In this document: positions 9,601 to 16,669 of the stretch, in pieces
How the letters are laid out: every line of letters begins with the position of its first letter
Position numbering within the stretch: the first letter of the stretch is position 1
Source of the DNA: Chitinophagales bacterium
GTDB taxonomy: Bacteria > Bacteroidota > Bacteroidia > Chitinophagales > UBA2359
Assembly: GCA_020629335.1 (NCBI GenBank)
Contig: JAHDDN010000032.1
Span: 1 to 22,869, forward strand
Length of the DNA: 22,869 bases
Direction: 5' to 3'
The notes under the pieces: model-generated
Told to the model about the DNA's origin: nothing
Seen by the model: only the letters and a program-made list of their open reading frames with translations
Databases searched by the model: none
Made by a program: the position numbers and the translations under genes

Positions 9601-9633
9601 GGTTTGGGTTAAAAGGCTTCGTATATTTTTCAT
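6625..9633 (-). CDS. Secreted LRR surface protein with T9SS sorting tail (1002 aa, about 13 LRRs)
   Basis: Same plan as the 2276-5833 protein. I choose the ATG at 9633, not the one at 9690, for two reasons: translation then begins MKNIRSLLTQ followed at once by a hydrophobic signal-peptide core ending NLNAQ, and the promoter at 9695-9726 would start RNA at about 9689. Domains: signal peptide 1-29; cap with LVALYEALDGDNWTTNTGWL at about 42-61; about 13 LRRs at 120-430 (NNQLTGEIPNF type); SdrD/Cna-B-like domain at about 440-500 (GYVYHDENENC); Cys-containing beta region at 535-660; DPNDKL domain from 772 to about 902; T9SS tail at 927-1002 (VNIYPNPMSDYCVI, ending VQKLIKH). The C-terminal half is very similar to the 2276-5833 protein, so the two are close tandem paralogues that differ mainly in the LRR array. 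Ligand unknown. Confidence 0.95.
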   Translation of the reverse strand: MKNIRSLLTQTFFTTITLLLIAFNPNLNAQCTGVSESDSLELVALYEALDGDNWTTNTGWLVDPVSEWYGIGLTEDSCHVKKIALYSNHFSGELFDINLPYLYHIHLTRAGITQTSKIGGALPNFSNLPNLTDLAISHQNLSGEIPNFEFLPNLIDLILWHNNFSGELPDFEFMPNLDILWLSDNQLSGETPNFKLPNVTNIKLNDNQLSGKIPNFEFLENINQLNLQYNYLSGEIPNFEFMPSLEYLYLRGNQLTGTVPDFDYFPELEVLDLMSNNLSGEIPNFSSLDSLRNLHLNINELTGEIPNFNLPNLTLLYLNNNQLTGEIPNFNNLDSLITLYLSNNQLTGEIPNFDQVLNLKKLVLKNNQLSGNLPYFENLINLERIEVGSNQLSNYIPNFNLPLLTYLQVCPNDFIGPLPTFNNCPFINDVSDSCLNPAYISGYVYHDENENCDKEEEEIGVPYAKIIVDDSLRIAYTDSSGYYRLGVDTGAHVISYLPSIDYWEQTCPADFETYTVYLENFGDEASDINFGNEILTECPALNIMIGTPLLRRCFQNTYTLEYCNLGTFQAENAYLEVSFPEQIIPLSSDLEYEETDGLLSFELGDIAIGECRTFSIIDSVSCDAILGSGACVSATIFPNETCQELIPPWDGADLSVEGTCTMDSILFILSNKGENMSISTEYRIYEDDILSAIEIIQLEEDEELELLFPINGTTYKVEVDQTPNHPLYEMVSATIENCDDEVFLLGTLTNTPEGDESLAYEVDCQEIIGSFDPNDKLAVPAGIGEEHYISAEDQLTYKIRFQNVGNDTAFNVIVVDTIDNNYLDITSVEMAGSSHDYNLRIVGNVLEWTFEDILLVDSTTNETESHGFIQFKINQQENNTIGSIINNQAAIYFDYNEPIYTPMAFHEVWEEPIPTNNNNIAISLESQVNIYPNPMSDYCVIELPVWSLEKIRITNINGREVLSQAIQSESDLKINTAKFASGLYYFHLFTKDGYTVQKLIKH

Positions 9634-9694
9634 GATATTCGTTTTTAGGCGTTTGAAATATCTGTTATGTTTATGATTGACGTCTTTCATACTT

Positions 9695-9726
9695 CAAATA
9701 TCGCTTAGAAGTAATGCTTTTACAAA
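9695..9726 (-). promoter_or_regulatory. Promoter for the LRR gene 6625-9633; decides its start
   Basis: Minus strand: TTTG (9726-9723), 20-nt spacer, GATATTTG (9702-9695). The word GATATTTGAAGTAT around the -7 box is identical to that of the remnant's promoter (496-483), as expected for duplicated genes. RNA would start near 9689 with a leader of about 55 nt. From 9727 to 10011 I see only AT-rich DNA with a small palindrome (AATTGATGATCAATT, 9801-9815). Confidence 0.6.
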
Positions 9727-10011
9727 AATAGAAATCCTGTATTTTGCCTTTATTAATTGTAATATAATGCTGCTGTTTAACTGTTTTTATTTGTTTTATT
9801 AATTGATGATCAATTGCTAATAAATTTATTTGTTGATTAATTGTAAGCCTTGAAAATTTCAATAAAAAAGTGTTTTTTAGGATAGATTTATTAAATTAGG
9901 GCTGAGAAAAGGAGTGATTTGAGGTAATCGTTGTTATTGGGGGAGTGTTTTTTAGTTTAAATGATCAATTTATTAACAACCACTCCTTGCACTTGTTTGT
10001 GTTCATATTCC

Positions 10012-10216
10012 TAATACTAACAGTTATTCTCGTTTTGGCCAATGAGGTCCTAAATCCAGCTTGAGTGGCATGATATTAATGGTAAAAACGCTTATCACCA
10101 ATAAGTTTAGCCTCCCAAATCCTTGATTTTTATCGTAATAGATCCCTGTATGCCTACGGCATTCGGGATGACAGGTTTTGATGGCTATCTAAAACGAGAA
10201 TAGCTGTAATACTAAC
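10012..10216. mobile_element. MITE-like element with terminal inverted repeats and flanking 10-bp direct repeat
   Basis: ACAGTTATTCTCGTTTT (10020-10036) and AAAACGAGAATAGCTGT (10191-10207) are inverted copies with one mismatch in 17. Immediately outside, TAATACTAAC occurs at 10012-10021 and again at 10207-10216 as a direct repeat, as a target-site duplication would. The interior (about 155 nt) has no gene and holds a smaller imperfect hairpin at 10142-10169 (ATCCC/GGGAT with inner ATGCC/GGCAT). The flanking DNA is rich in ACTAATA-like words, so the direct repeat could be chance. A non-autonomous transposon remnant is my preferred reading. Confidence 0.5.
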
Positions 10217-10249
10217 ATACTAATTACTAATAGACCAATATACTAGGTT

Positions 10250-10467
10250 TGCGTGAGGGATGGGAGTGGTATGGGGCGTCGAGAACCGACTTACGTAGCT
10301 TAGGTACGCGCAGGCTGGCTTTAGCAGACAAGCGGACCTTAGCGTAGTAGGAGGTGAACAGCCCCATAAGAACGGACAGCCCGACCCTTCCCCATTTTTT
10401 CATTCGTGGGCGCACACATAGGTAGCGCCCCTACTGGCGAATGAAAAAATGGGGAAGGGGCACGCCC
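10250..10467 (-). repeat. Structured GC-rich dispersed repeat, copy B (218 nt)
   Basis: Reads 5' to 3' on the minus strand, starting GGGCGTGCCCC at 10467 and ending CATCCCTCACGCA at 10250. Closing stem: 10461-10465 with 10251-10255. Stem TATGGGGC/GCCCCATA: 10361-10368 with 10270-10277. The variable-loop stem is expanded to a perfect 22-bp inverted repeat (10385-10406 with 10438-10459). Its 31-nt loop carries another palindrome, GGGCGC (10408-10413) with GCGCCC (10425-10430). The element ends 28 nt before the ATG at 10496. Confidence 0.85.
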
Positions 10468-10495
10468 TAAATACTAAAATAAATATTAAAAACAG

Positions 10496-11941
10496 ATGCA
10501 CAATAGTAAGTTGATACAATTATTGAAGACTTGTTCTAAGGAGGAATTGCAGGCGTTTTATAAGTTTGCGCAATCGCCTTATTTTAATACGAATCCTAAG
10601 ATGGCGATGATGGTGGATTATGTGCGGAAGTGTGGACCAACGTTTTCGTCTAAGAAATTGAAGCGGGAGAATGTGTTTGCGCATGTATTTCCGAAGGAGG
10701 GATTTAAGGAGATGAAGATGCAAAAGTATATGAGTGAAATGGTGGGCTTGTTAGAAACATTTTGGGTGCAGGAATATATTCGAAAAGAAAAGGAAATCGA
10801 AAATGAATTGATTTTAGCGAAGGTGTATCGAGCGAAAGACAAGGCACATTATTGGGCGAAGCAAGTAGAGGCGGTGGAGAAAAAAATAAAAAAAGCGTCT
10901 TATTTGAATGTAGAAAATTACTATCAAACATTTCAACTAAATTTGGCGATTCATGAGTCGATAGAGGCGGAGGGGCAAAGGGATCAGGAGCCTAATTTGC
11001 AGCAGGTATTTGATTCGATGGATAGCTTTTATTTGATTTATAAATTGAAGTACTATTATAAGGCGATTAATTTTCAGTATTTTAAAGCGCAGGATTATCA
11101 GTGTGAATTTATTGAGCCGATTTTAGCGTATATTGAGAAGGGGGAGTATGACATTCCTGAATTGATGATTTATTATTATGGTTTGAAATGTTATCATGAT
11201 TTTGAGGAGGATGGGCCTTTTGATGAGTTGAAAAAATTATTGGAAAAACATGTACATGACTTTCCTAAGAAAGAGAGTCGAGAGTTGTTTTCTATTGCTA
11301 TTAATTATTGTATTCGTCAATTGAATAAAGGAAATCGAGACTATTTGCAATCGGTCTTTGAATTGTATCAGTTTGAAATAAAGGAAGGTATTATTATTGA
11401 AGATGGGAAAATTCCAGCAGCGACTTATCGAAACATTACAACGACCGCTTCCCTCTTAGATGAGTTGGATTGGTTAGAGCAGTTTTTGGAAGAATATAAA
11501 GAAGCAGTTGATGAGAAAGATTATGCTTTAAATGTAGCTCAATTATATTTTAGGCAAGCCCGTTATCCCGAAATTATTCAGTTGTTTAAGGCGGCGGATT
11601 ATGATGATGTATTGTTTATCTTATCTGCTAAAGCAATTTTATTAAAGTCAGCTTATGAATTGAAAAATCAATTTGTAGACGACTACGATTATGAAGAAAA
11701 GTTAGATGCGGAATTGACTAATTTTGCAGCTTTTTTACATCGTAAGAAAAGGGCTTTGCCGAAACATTATATTTTTTACCTCAATCTTACTCGAAATCTG
11801 AGGGAGTTGTTTAGATTGACTCAGGAAGCAGATGTGAATCAGTCTAAATTAGTTCAATTGGAGGAGCAAGTAAAGGCATTAAAAGAGATTGCTGAGAAGC
11901 GTTGGTTGCTCCAGAAGATTCGGGAATTAGTAAACCCGTAG
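10496..11941 (+). CDS. Conserved Bacteroidota protein of unknown function, probably all-helical; paralogue of 713-2155
   Basis: A 481-residue cytoplasmic-looking protein starting MHNSKLIQLLKTCSKEELQ. It aligns end to end with the 713-2155 product. By eye the last 187 or so residues (from FEIKEGIIIEDGKIPAATY) differ at only about 17 positions, while the N-terminal 290 residues are far more divergent. Shared blocks include EGQRDQEPNLQ, KLKYYYKAINFQ and FSIAINYC. There is no signal peptide, membrane helix or recognised catalytic motif. The gene diverges from LRR gene 6625-9633, with a MITE-like element and repeat copy B between them. Only 28 nt separate copy B from the ATG and no good promoter is visible there, so its promoter may lie within or beyond the repeat. 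The final Pro codon and stop (CCGTAG) belong to a REP-like palindrome. Confidence 0.88.
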   Translation: MHNSKLIQLLKTCSKEELQAFYKFAQSPYFNTNPKMAMMVDYVRKCGPTFSSKKLKRENVFAHVFPKEGFKEMKMQKYMSEMVGLLETFWVQEYIRKEKEIENELILAKVYRAKDKAHYWAKQVEAVEKKIKKASYLNVENYYQTFQLNLAIHESIEAEGQRDQEPNLQQVFDSMDSFYLIYKLKYYYKAINFQYFKAQDYQCEFIEPILAYIEKGEYDIPELMIYYYGLKCYHDFEEDGPFDELKKLLEKHVHDFPKKESRELFSIAINYCIRQLNKGNRDYLQSVFELYQFEIKEGIIIEDGKIPAATYRNITTTASLLDELDWLEQFLEEYKEAVDEKDYALNVAQLYFRQARYPEIIQLFKAADYDDVLFILSAKAILLKSAYELKNQFVDDYDYEEKLDAELTNFAAFLHRKKRALPKHYIFYLNLTRNLRELFRLTQEADVNQSKLVQLEEQVKALKEIAEKRWLLQKIRELVNP

Positions 11942-11962
11942 AGACGTTGCAGTGCAACGTCT
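11938..11962 (+). repeat. REP-like palindrome overlapping the stop codon of 10496-11941
   Basis: Arms AGACGTTGCA (11942-11951) and TGCAACGTCT (11953-11962) are perfectly complementary around one G, preceded by GTAG. The TAG inside that leader is the gene's stop codon (11939-11941). No T-run follows, so it is a poor classical terminator, although the hairpin may still act at the mRNA 3' end. Related copies lie at 6435-6453 and 19162-19187. Downstream, 11963-12080 holds low-complexity DNA (CTCGCTTCGCTCG and repeats of CCTGAAT) and no gene. Confidence 0.7.
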
Positions 11963-12080
11963 GTCAGTCAATGGTCTATAGATTTTTAGATGTCAGATGA
12001 GAGACCACTCGCTTCGCTCGCTGTCAGATTTTTTGATTAATTCGGTCTCCTGAATCCTACATCCTGAATTCTAATAGAAA

Positions 12081-12129
12081 ACCCGTACCTAATCCACCAA
12101 GTTGAGTGATTGGTTTCATGGGTACGGGT
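12081..12129 (-). terminator. Hairpin after the DUF1800/DUF1501/cytochrome operon
   Basis: ACCCGTACC (12081-12089) pairs with GGTACGGGT (12121-12129), with an inner ACCAA/TTGGT pair (12096-12100 with 12110-12114). Read on the minus strand it follows the stop at 12157 by 27 nt and ends GGTACGGGTTTTC, a short T-run. It could serve as a terminator for the operon. Confidence 0.55.
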
Positions 12130-12156
12130 AACTGCTTTATCTCAAATATCTATTAA

Positions 12157-15153
12157 TTAATGAATGACTAATTTATGGCTATGGCCTTTGAAGTTGAGGT
12201 AATAAATACCTGCACTTAAGTCACTCACATTAATTTCGTATAAATTTCTGCCTTCTTGAATAGCGGCATTTTTCTCTATGACTACTTGTCCAATTGTGTT
12301 GTGAATGCGAATGACATTTTGCTCGTTATTCGATTCACTATCGAGTTGAATGTAAATGAAATTATTGGCTGGATTAGGGTAGAGTAGTAAATCTTCTTTC
12401 AATAGTTTAGGGCCTGTTTTGCCTGATCCAAATACAACGGAGTAGTCTTCTACCTCTCCATTTTGTATCTCGCCACAAGGGCCAAAATACCCGAAGCTTT
12501 CTGCTTGCATAGCGACTCTTAATTTAGTAGTGGTATTATATAGATCGGGAGCAGTGATTGTGCTGATTAATGAATTGTAAATATTGTCATTATAGCCTTC
12601 AAATATCAATGCATCCTCTTCTGTGAATTCATTGTCTTGATTGGAATCAATCCATATTTTCCAATATTGTCCTTCCGTTGTTCCGCCAGGATTGAGTGCT
12701 ACACTATAGCTTGTGCCAGCTTCAAAATAGGCATTTAAATTCAAGAAGTCTTCATAACCATTATTGTTATTACTGATGTTGAAAATGCCATTTAAATTAA
12801 AGCTTTCAATGTAGGCGTCGCCAGGGGTAGAAGCATCTATACAAGCATCCACACAATTTGGATTGTAATAAGCTTCTGTTGGTTCGTCACTCATGATACC
12901 ATCACAAACTCCATAGACGACAAATTCATAGTCAACGCAATCGTCTATGAATATAAATTCAAAGCTATTGCTTGAGTTGAAATAGCTTTCCCAGTCGGCT
13001 GAATTAGCAGGTCTGTAGTGAATCATATACTCTTCGCTGCCCATGTTTTGCATATAAATTCCAATGAGATTTGGATTGCTTTCGAAAGGTAACAGCACCT
13101 CTACTTGTGGTGGAAGGCAATCGTCTACCTCATTAGTTGTAAAGCATTGAGTGCTAATGTCACTTACCCCACTTAAGCAACTGGCAGATACTTCCATACA
13201 GTATGCTGTATTAGGCAATAAATCGCTGAAAGCTGCTACGGGATTTGCATTGAAACTACTCGCTATATTGTATCCATTGTCTGCTTGGTATAGATGGACA
13301 AAATAAGCGAGGGCATTTTCAGAAGCATCCAAATTGGCTAATACGGAATTGGACGTTATATCATAGAACGCTATATTATTAGGCGCCTCACAAGGAGGTG
13401 GAAGGGTATTGAAATAGCCATAAGCAAATTCTAAATTAATAGGATTACAAACGCTATTCACCTGTGCATAGTAAGGAGTGTCAGTTTCTAAGTTATCTAA
13501 GAAAATACTATTTTCGCTTAAAGTGTCTTGATAAATGATAGTGCCTGAATTAGTAGCGAATACGGTTAAGAAATACTCACTTACATAAGCCATATCCTCC
13601 CAACTAATATTAGCCGAATTCATACTAATATCATTGAAGTTGATATTGTCAGGAGATTCACAGCTGCCTGTTTGGATGATTTGAATAGGGCTGACATCGC
13701 TTTGAGAATTATCGGAACATAAAGTGATTAACTGCACTTGGTATTCTTGAAATGCCTCCAAATTTTCTAATTCGAAAACAGTCGTATTACTAGTGCCAAA
13801 GTATCCTCCATTGATGATAACATAATATTCTAATGCGCCACCTACTGGCTCAATATTGATGGTTGCGTTTAATCCAGACTGACTGATAGAAAAATTAGGT
13901 GGTTCACAGATTCCTAAAGTTTGCAATATTAATTCAAAGGACTCATTGCTTAATGTTCCATCGCAATTAGAGAATATATTGATGGTATAGTTAGTAGAAG
14001 AATTCAGATTCGCAAAGGTATAAGTTCCAGCCTCATCATTTACTTCTATAATTTGTATATCGCTTGAAAAACTTTCATTGAAGTGAATTTCATAATTGGA
14101 TATATTAGGGGCAGAAGGGAATGAAATGCTAATAAAGTCTTCTCCTATATTAGTGACTATTACATTAGATGGCGGATTACATTCCTCATTGGTATTAGTA
14201 TCATTATCTGTACATAATTCAGGTGCTCCAGCATTGATCCATTGTTGGATAAGCGCTAGCTCTTCATCCTCTATAGGTATGACACCTTGCATTCCATTCA
14301 TAGGATCTGAGATCGTTCCATTTTCACAGTTGACTAGTTCAATTCCAATAATTTCTACTAAGGTCGTTCCTGTTAGGATAGTGCTCCCACAATTATTACC
14401 ACCTTGCATAAAGTTACTATGATTTTCCAAACTTAACCCACTTACAAGACTTGTGTTATTGTGACAATTAGTACAATTATGTTCTTCAAATATAGAAGCG
14501 ATATTGACCCAGCCAGGTGTACCATCATCACAAAGGTCATCGGCATTGCTAACATAGCCTATTGGTTGATCGCACTCGTCTAAAGGTACATTTAAATCGC
14601 CCAATCCATCTCCATCAGCATCGGCATACCAAGTAGGAGCACCAGGACCATTACAGATGCCGCATGCATCATAATCTCCATTACAGTCGGCATCTCCAAT
14701 ATTGAATTGAACTTCTGCGATAGAGGCGCATTCGCCATTGCCATGTGTATTAATGACAGTGAATAATATTTTTTTGATAAAGATTCCGCCGAAGTTAGGG
14801 CCTTCTACACCGCCATAAGTGTCAGATTCTGGTGCTTGTGGAAATGTAAATGGAAATATATCTAAAGCTTCCCAATTTTCGCCATCAGTAGAATAGTCAA
14901 GGTATACATCCTTGATGCCCCATTGACTCTCTCCATCACGATTAGCATTCCAGATATGGCTATCGGTGATATTATGAGCTTCGTGAAACTCATAAAGTAT
15001 CCAGTGACTATTATCTCTATCTGGATTAGGATTGTCAGAAGTTTCACAGGATACCCAACTTTTTTGCCAGAGATTTCCATTTTCGGTGCATTGGGCATTG
15101 AGTTGATAGCTGAGTAGTAGAGCGATCAATATAGGTAGTATAGTGTTTCTCAT
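12157..15153 (-). CDS. T9SS-exported multidomain protein with predicted monohaem cytochrome c domain and FnIII repeats
   Basis: 998 residues. Signal peptide 1-20 (ends YQLNA). About 22-152 resembles an F5/8 type C (discoidin-like) domain (SGVSDxN-like SHIWNANRDGES; VYLDYSTDGENWE). About 155-208 is Cys/Asp-rich (DADGDGLGD), probably metal-binding. About 213-315 looks like a small c-type cytochrome: CTNCH at 227-231 fits the haem motif CxxCH, with candidate axial Met at 285 or 288 and a closing IQQWINAGAPE, as in planctomycete PSCyt1-type domains. About five FnIII-like domains follow at 325-766, then a GEVED domain at about 776-909 (ending GEVEDYSV), then a T9SS tail at 922-998 (LLLYPNPANNFIYIQ). 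It is the last gene of a tight operon, 11 nt after the DUF1501 gene. A surface haem protein, perhaps for extracellular electron transfer or oxidation, is inference; binding of haem is not proven by CxxCH alone. Confidence 0.88.
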   Translation of the reverse strand: MRNTILPILIALLLSYQLNAQCTENGNLWQKSWVSCETSDNPNPDRDNSHWILYEFHEAHNITDSHIWNANRDGESQWGIKDVYLDYSTDGENWEALDIFPFTFPQAPESDTYGGVEGPNFGGIFIKKILFTVINTHGNGECASIAEVQFNIGDADCNGDYDACGICNGPGAPTWYADADGDGLGDLNVPLDECDQPIGYVSNADDLCDDGTPGWVNIASIFEEHNCTNCHNNTSLVSGLSLENHSNFMQGGNNCGSTILTGTTLVEIIGIELVNCENGTISDPMNGMQGVIPIEDEELALIQQWINAGAPELCTDNDTNTNEECNPPSNVIVTNIGEDFISISFPSAPNISNYEIHFNESFSSDIQIIEVNDEAGTYTFANLNSSTNYTINIFSNCDGTLSNESFELILQTLGICEPPNFSISQSGLNATINIEPVGGALEYYVIINGGYFGTSNTTVFELENLEAFQEYQVQLITLCSDNSQSDVSPIQIIQTGSCESPDNINFNDISMNSANISWEDMAYVSEYFLTVFATNSGTIIYQDTLSENSIFLDNLETDTPYYAQVNSVCNPINLEFAYGYFNTLPPPCEAPNNIAFYDITSNSVLANLDASENALAYFVHLYQADNGYNIASSFNANPVAAFSDLLPNTAYCMEVSASCLSGVSDISTQCFTTNEVDDCLPPQVEVLLPFESNPNLIGIYMQNMGSEEYMIHYRPANSADWESYFNSSNSFEFIFIDDCVDYEFVVYGVCDGIMSDEPTEAYYNPNCVDACIDASTPGDAYIESFNLNGIFNISNNNNGYEDFLNLNAYFEAGTSYSVALNPGGTTEGQYWKIWIDSNQDNEFTEEDALIFEGYNDNIYNSLISTITAPDLYNTTTKLRVAMQAESFGYFGPCGEIQNGEVEDYSVVFGSGKTGPKLLKEDLLLYPNPANNFIYIQLDSESNNEQNVIRIHNTIGQVVIEKNAAIQEGRNLYEINVSDLSAGIYYLNFKGHSHKLVIH

Positions 15154-15164
15154 TTTATATGGTT

Positions 15165-16664
15165 TTAGTAGTTTAGAAATCCAAGTGGATGATGATTAGC
15201 TGGATCGTTTGAGTTAAGGTTAGTCGGTGACCAAAACTCATTTAGGTTTGGGAGAATATCTGTCAACTCTGTAGCGCTTAAAGTATTAGCCCCATTGTGA
15301 GCAAACCAAAGGGCTATTTCTGCAAAATACTCATCGCAAGAAATTGCTGGGATCAATCGTCCCTGCCCTGTATCTATATTATCAGTATTAGCATCTCCTA
15401 ATCCTAAACTTGGATAAGTTCCATAAATGTTTTTTCCATTAACTGCCCCACCCATTACTAAGGCATTTCCTCCCCATCCGTGATCGGTACCATTGCCATT
15501 AGAAGTAAGTGTTCTACCAAATTCGGAAATGGTGAATGTCGTTACTTTATCTTGGGCATTTAATTCGCTCATTGCTTGCCAAAAATTACTGAATGCTTGA
15601 TCCAGTTCTCCAAGTAGCTCGCCATGTGTATTATAGCCTCCTGTATCACCATTTCCGTGCGTATCAAAGCCATGTAATTCTACGTAGAATATTTGTCTAC
15701 TCATGTCTATATTCCCATTTAGGGAAGTGCCGATAATTTTAGCAATCATGTTCATACGTTCAGCTAATTGAGAGGGAGAAGAGGAAAAGTCTACTAGGAA
15801 GTCAGGTGCATTATTTAGTGCTTGACCAAATATTTGTCCATTATTATTCGCATTAGTAATCGTATTAGAATAAGCTCGCCTTAGAATATTTTGGTAGTTA
15901 TGATCTAAGATATTATCTAATGTTTCTGTTTTGATTTGATTAAATAGTCCACCATCACCATAGCTATTGATAGTGGTTGCTCCATTAGGCTGATAAGGAG
16001 AGACACCATATTCAATCACCTCATTACCTCTCAAAAAAATACTATTCCCATCTAATGAAAAACTCATGGAGATGTCTTCATTATTAGTATTGGCATTTAA
16101 TATATCAGCGATTCTACCTCCCCAACCGATATCTCCTCTTATACCTGGTAATGCCGTTTGCCAACTAGTCAATTGATCTAAATGTGAGTAGACCCCCAAT
16201 GGCAAAAAGGAACCATTGTTATAGTCAATTAAAGTAGTGGGCTGAAGTAGGGTTCCGACATTGGCAACAAAAGCCGCCTGACCATTATCAAATAAGGCTT
16301 GTGTATGGGGCATATTGGGATGTAAAGCAAAAGTCTTCCCCTCGTTTGCATTATTAATATCGTTATTTTCTATCTCTAATAGCTGCTCTTTAGGAATGGC
16401 CATATTGGTGCGGGTTGCTTGATACTCCCCATATTCATCATCACCATAAGGAACCAGCATATTAAAACTGTCATTTCCTCCAGCCAAGTAGATGCAAACT
16501 AAAGCTTTATAATTGTCTGGATCAGGCAAACTATAAGCTGGACGATTAGTAGCTGCTGCTGCATTTAATAAGTTTAGATTGGTAAAGCTAGAGAAAAAAC
16601 TAGTCATACCTAAGGTGGCGCAACCCATCTGGCTAAGAAATTTTCTTCTGGAATGATTTGACAT
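15165..16664 (-). CDS. DUF1501 protein (alkaline phosphatase/sulfatase-superfamily-like), Tat-exported
   Basis: 499 residues. The N-terminus SRRKFL followed by a hydrophobic stretch and AAAA (about 5-38) is a twin-arginine signal, so it is exported folded, probably with bound metal. Conserved blocks of the DUF1501 family are present in order: YLAGGNDSFNMLVPY (59-73), HGFDTHGN (331-338), SEFGRT (380-385) and DHGWGGN (394-400), consistent with metal ligands of the alkaline phosphatase superfamily; no substrate is established to my knowledge. The length is normal for the family and the C-terminus (PLGFLNY) is intact. It lies 5 nt after the DUF1800 gene and 11 nt before the cytochrome/FnIII gene, so the three are co-transcribed. 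DUF1800 and DUF1501 genes are often adjacent in Planctomycetota and Bacteroidota. A second DUF1501 gene begins at the right edge of the window. Confidence 0.93.
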   Translation of the reverse strand: MSNHSRRKFLSQMGCATLGMTSFFSSFTNLNLLNAAAATNRPAYSLPDPDNYKALVCIYLAGGNDSFNMLVPYGDDEYGEYQATRTNMAIPKEQLLEIENNDINNANEGKTFALHPNMPHTQALFDNGQAAFVANVGTLLQPTTLIDYNNGSFLPLGVYSHLDQLTSWQTALPGIRGDIGWGGRIADILNANTNNEDISMSFSLDGNSIFLRGNEVIEYGVSPYQPNGATTINSYGDGGLFNQIKTETLDNILDHNYQNILRRAYSNTITNANNNGQIFGQALNNAPDFLVDFSSSPSQLAERMNMIAKIIGTSLNGNIDMSRQIFYVELHGFDTHGNGDTGGYNTHGELLGELDQAFSNFWQAMSELNAQDKVTTFTISEFGRTLTSNGNGTDHGWGGNALVMGGAVNGKNIYGTYPSLGLGDANTDNIDTGQGRLIPAISCDEYFAEIALWFAHNGANTLSATELTDILPNLNEFWSPTNLNSNDPANHHPLGFLNY

Positions 16665-16669
16665 AGTGC

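Noticed and set aside
9634..9690. Upstream in-frame ATG for LRR gene 6625-9633
   Set aside because: It would put 19 charged residues before the signal peptide and lies at or before the predicted RNA start.
9671..9862. Minus-strand open frame upstream of LRR gene 6625-9633
   Set aside because: It spans the predicted promoter and its translation is AT-driven low complexity.
10227..10415. Short minus-strand open frame in repeat copy B
   Set aside because: It is a by-product of the GC-rich repeat; copies A, C and D do not keep the frame.
10520..10931. Three overlapping minus-strand open frames opposite the 10496 gene
   Set aside because: They are antisense shadows of a conserved coding region, with low-complexity translations.
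12003..12080. Possible hairpin or gene in the CTCGCTTCGCTCG and CCTGAAT-rich stretch
   Set aside because: It is short low-complexity sequence with no open frame or stable structure beyond a few base pairs.
14096..14422. Plus-strand open frame opposite the cytochrome/FnIII gene; others at 7601-7915, 14923-15117, 19390-19587, 21576-21779 and 21801-22010
   Set aside because: Each is antisense to a clear T9SS protein and shows no recognisable domain or start context.
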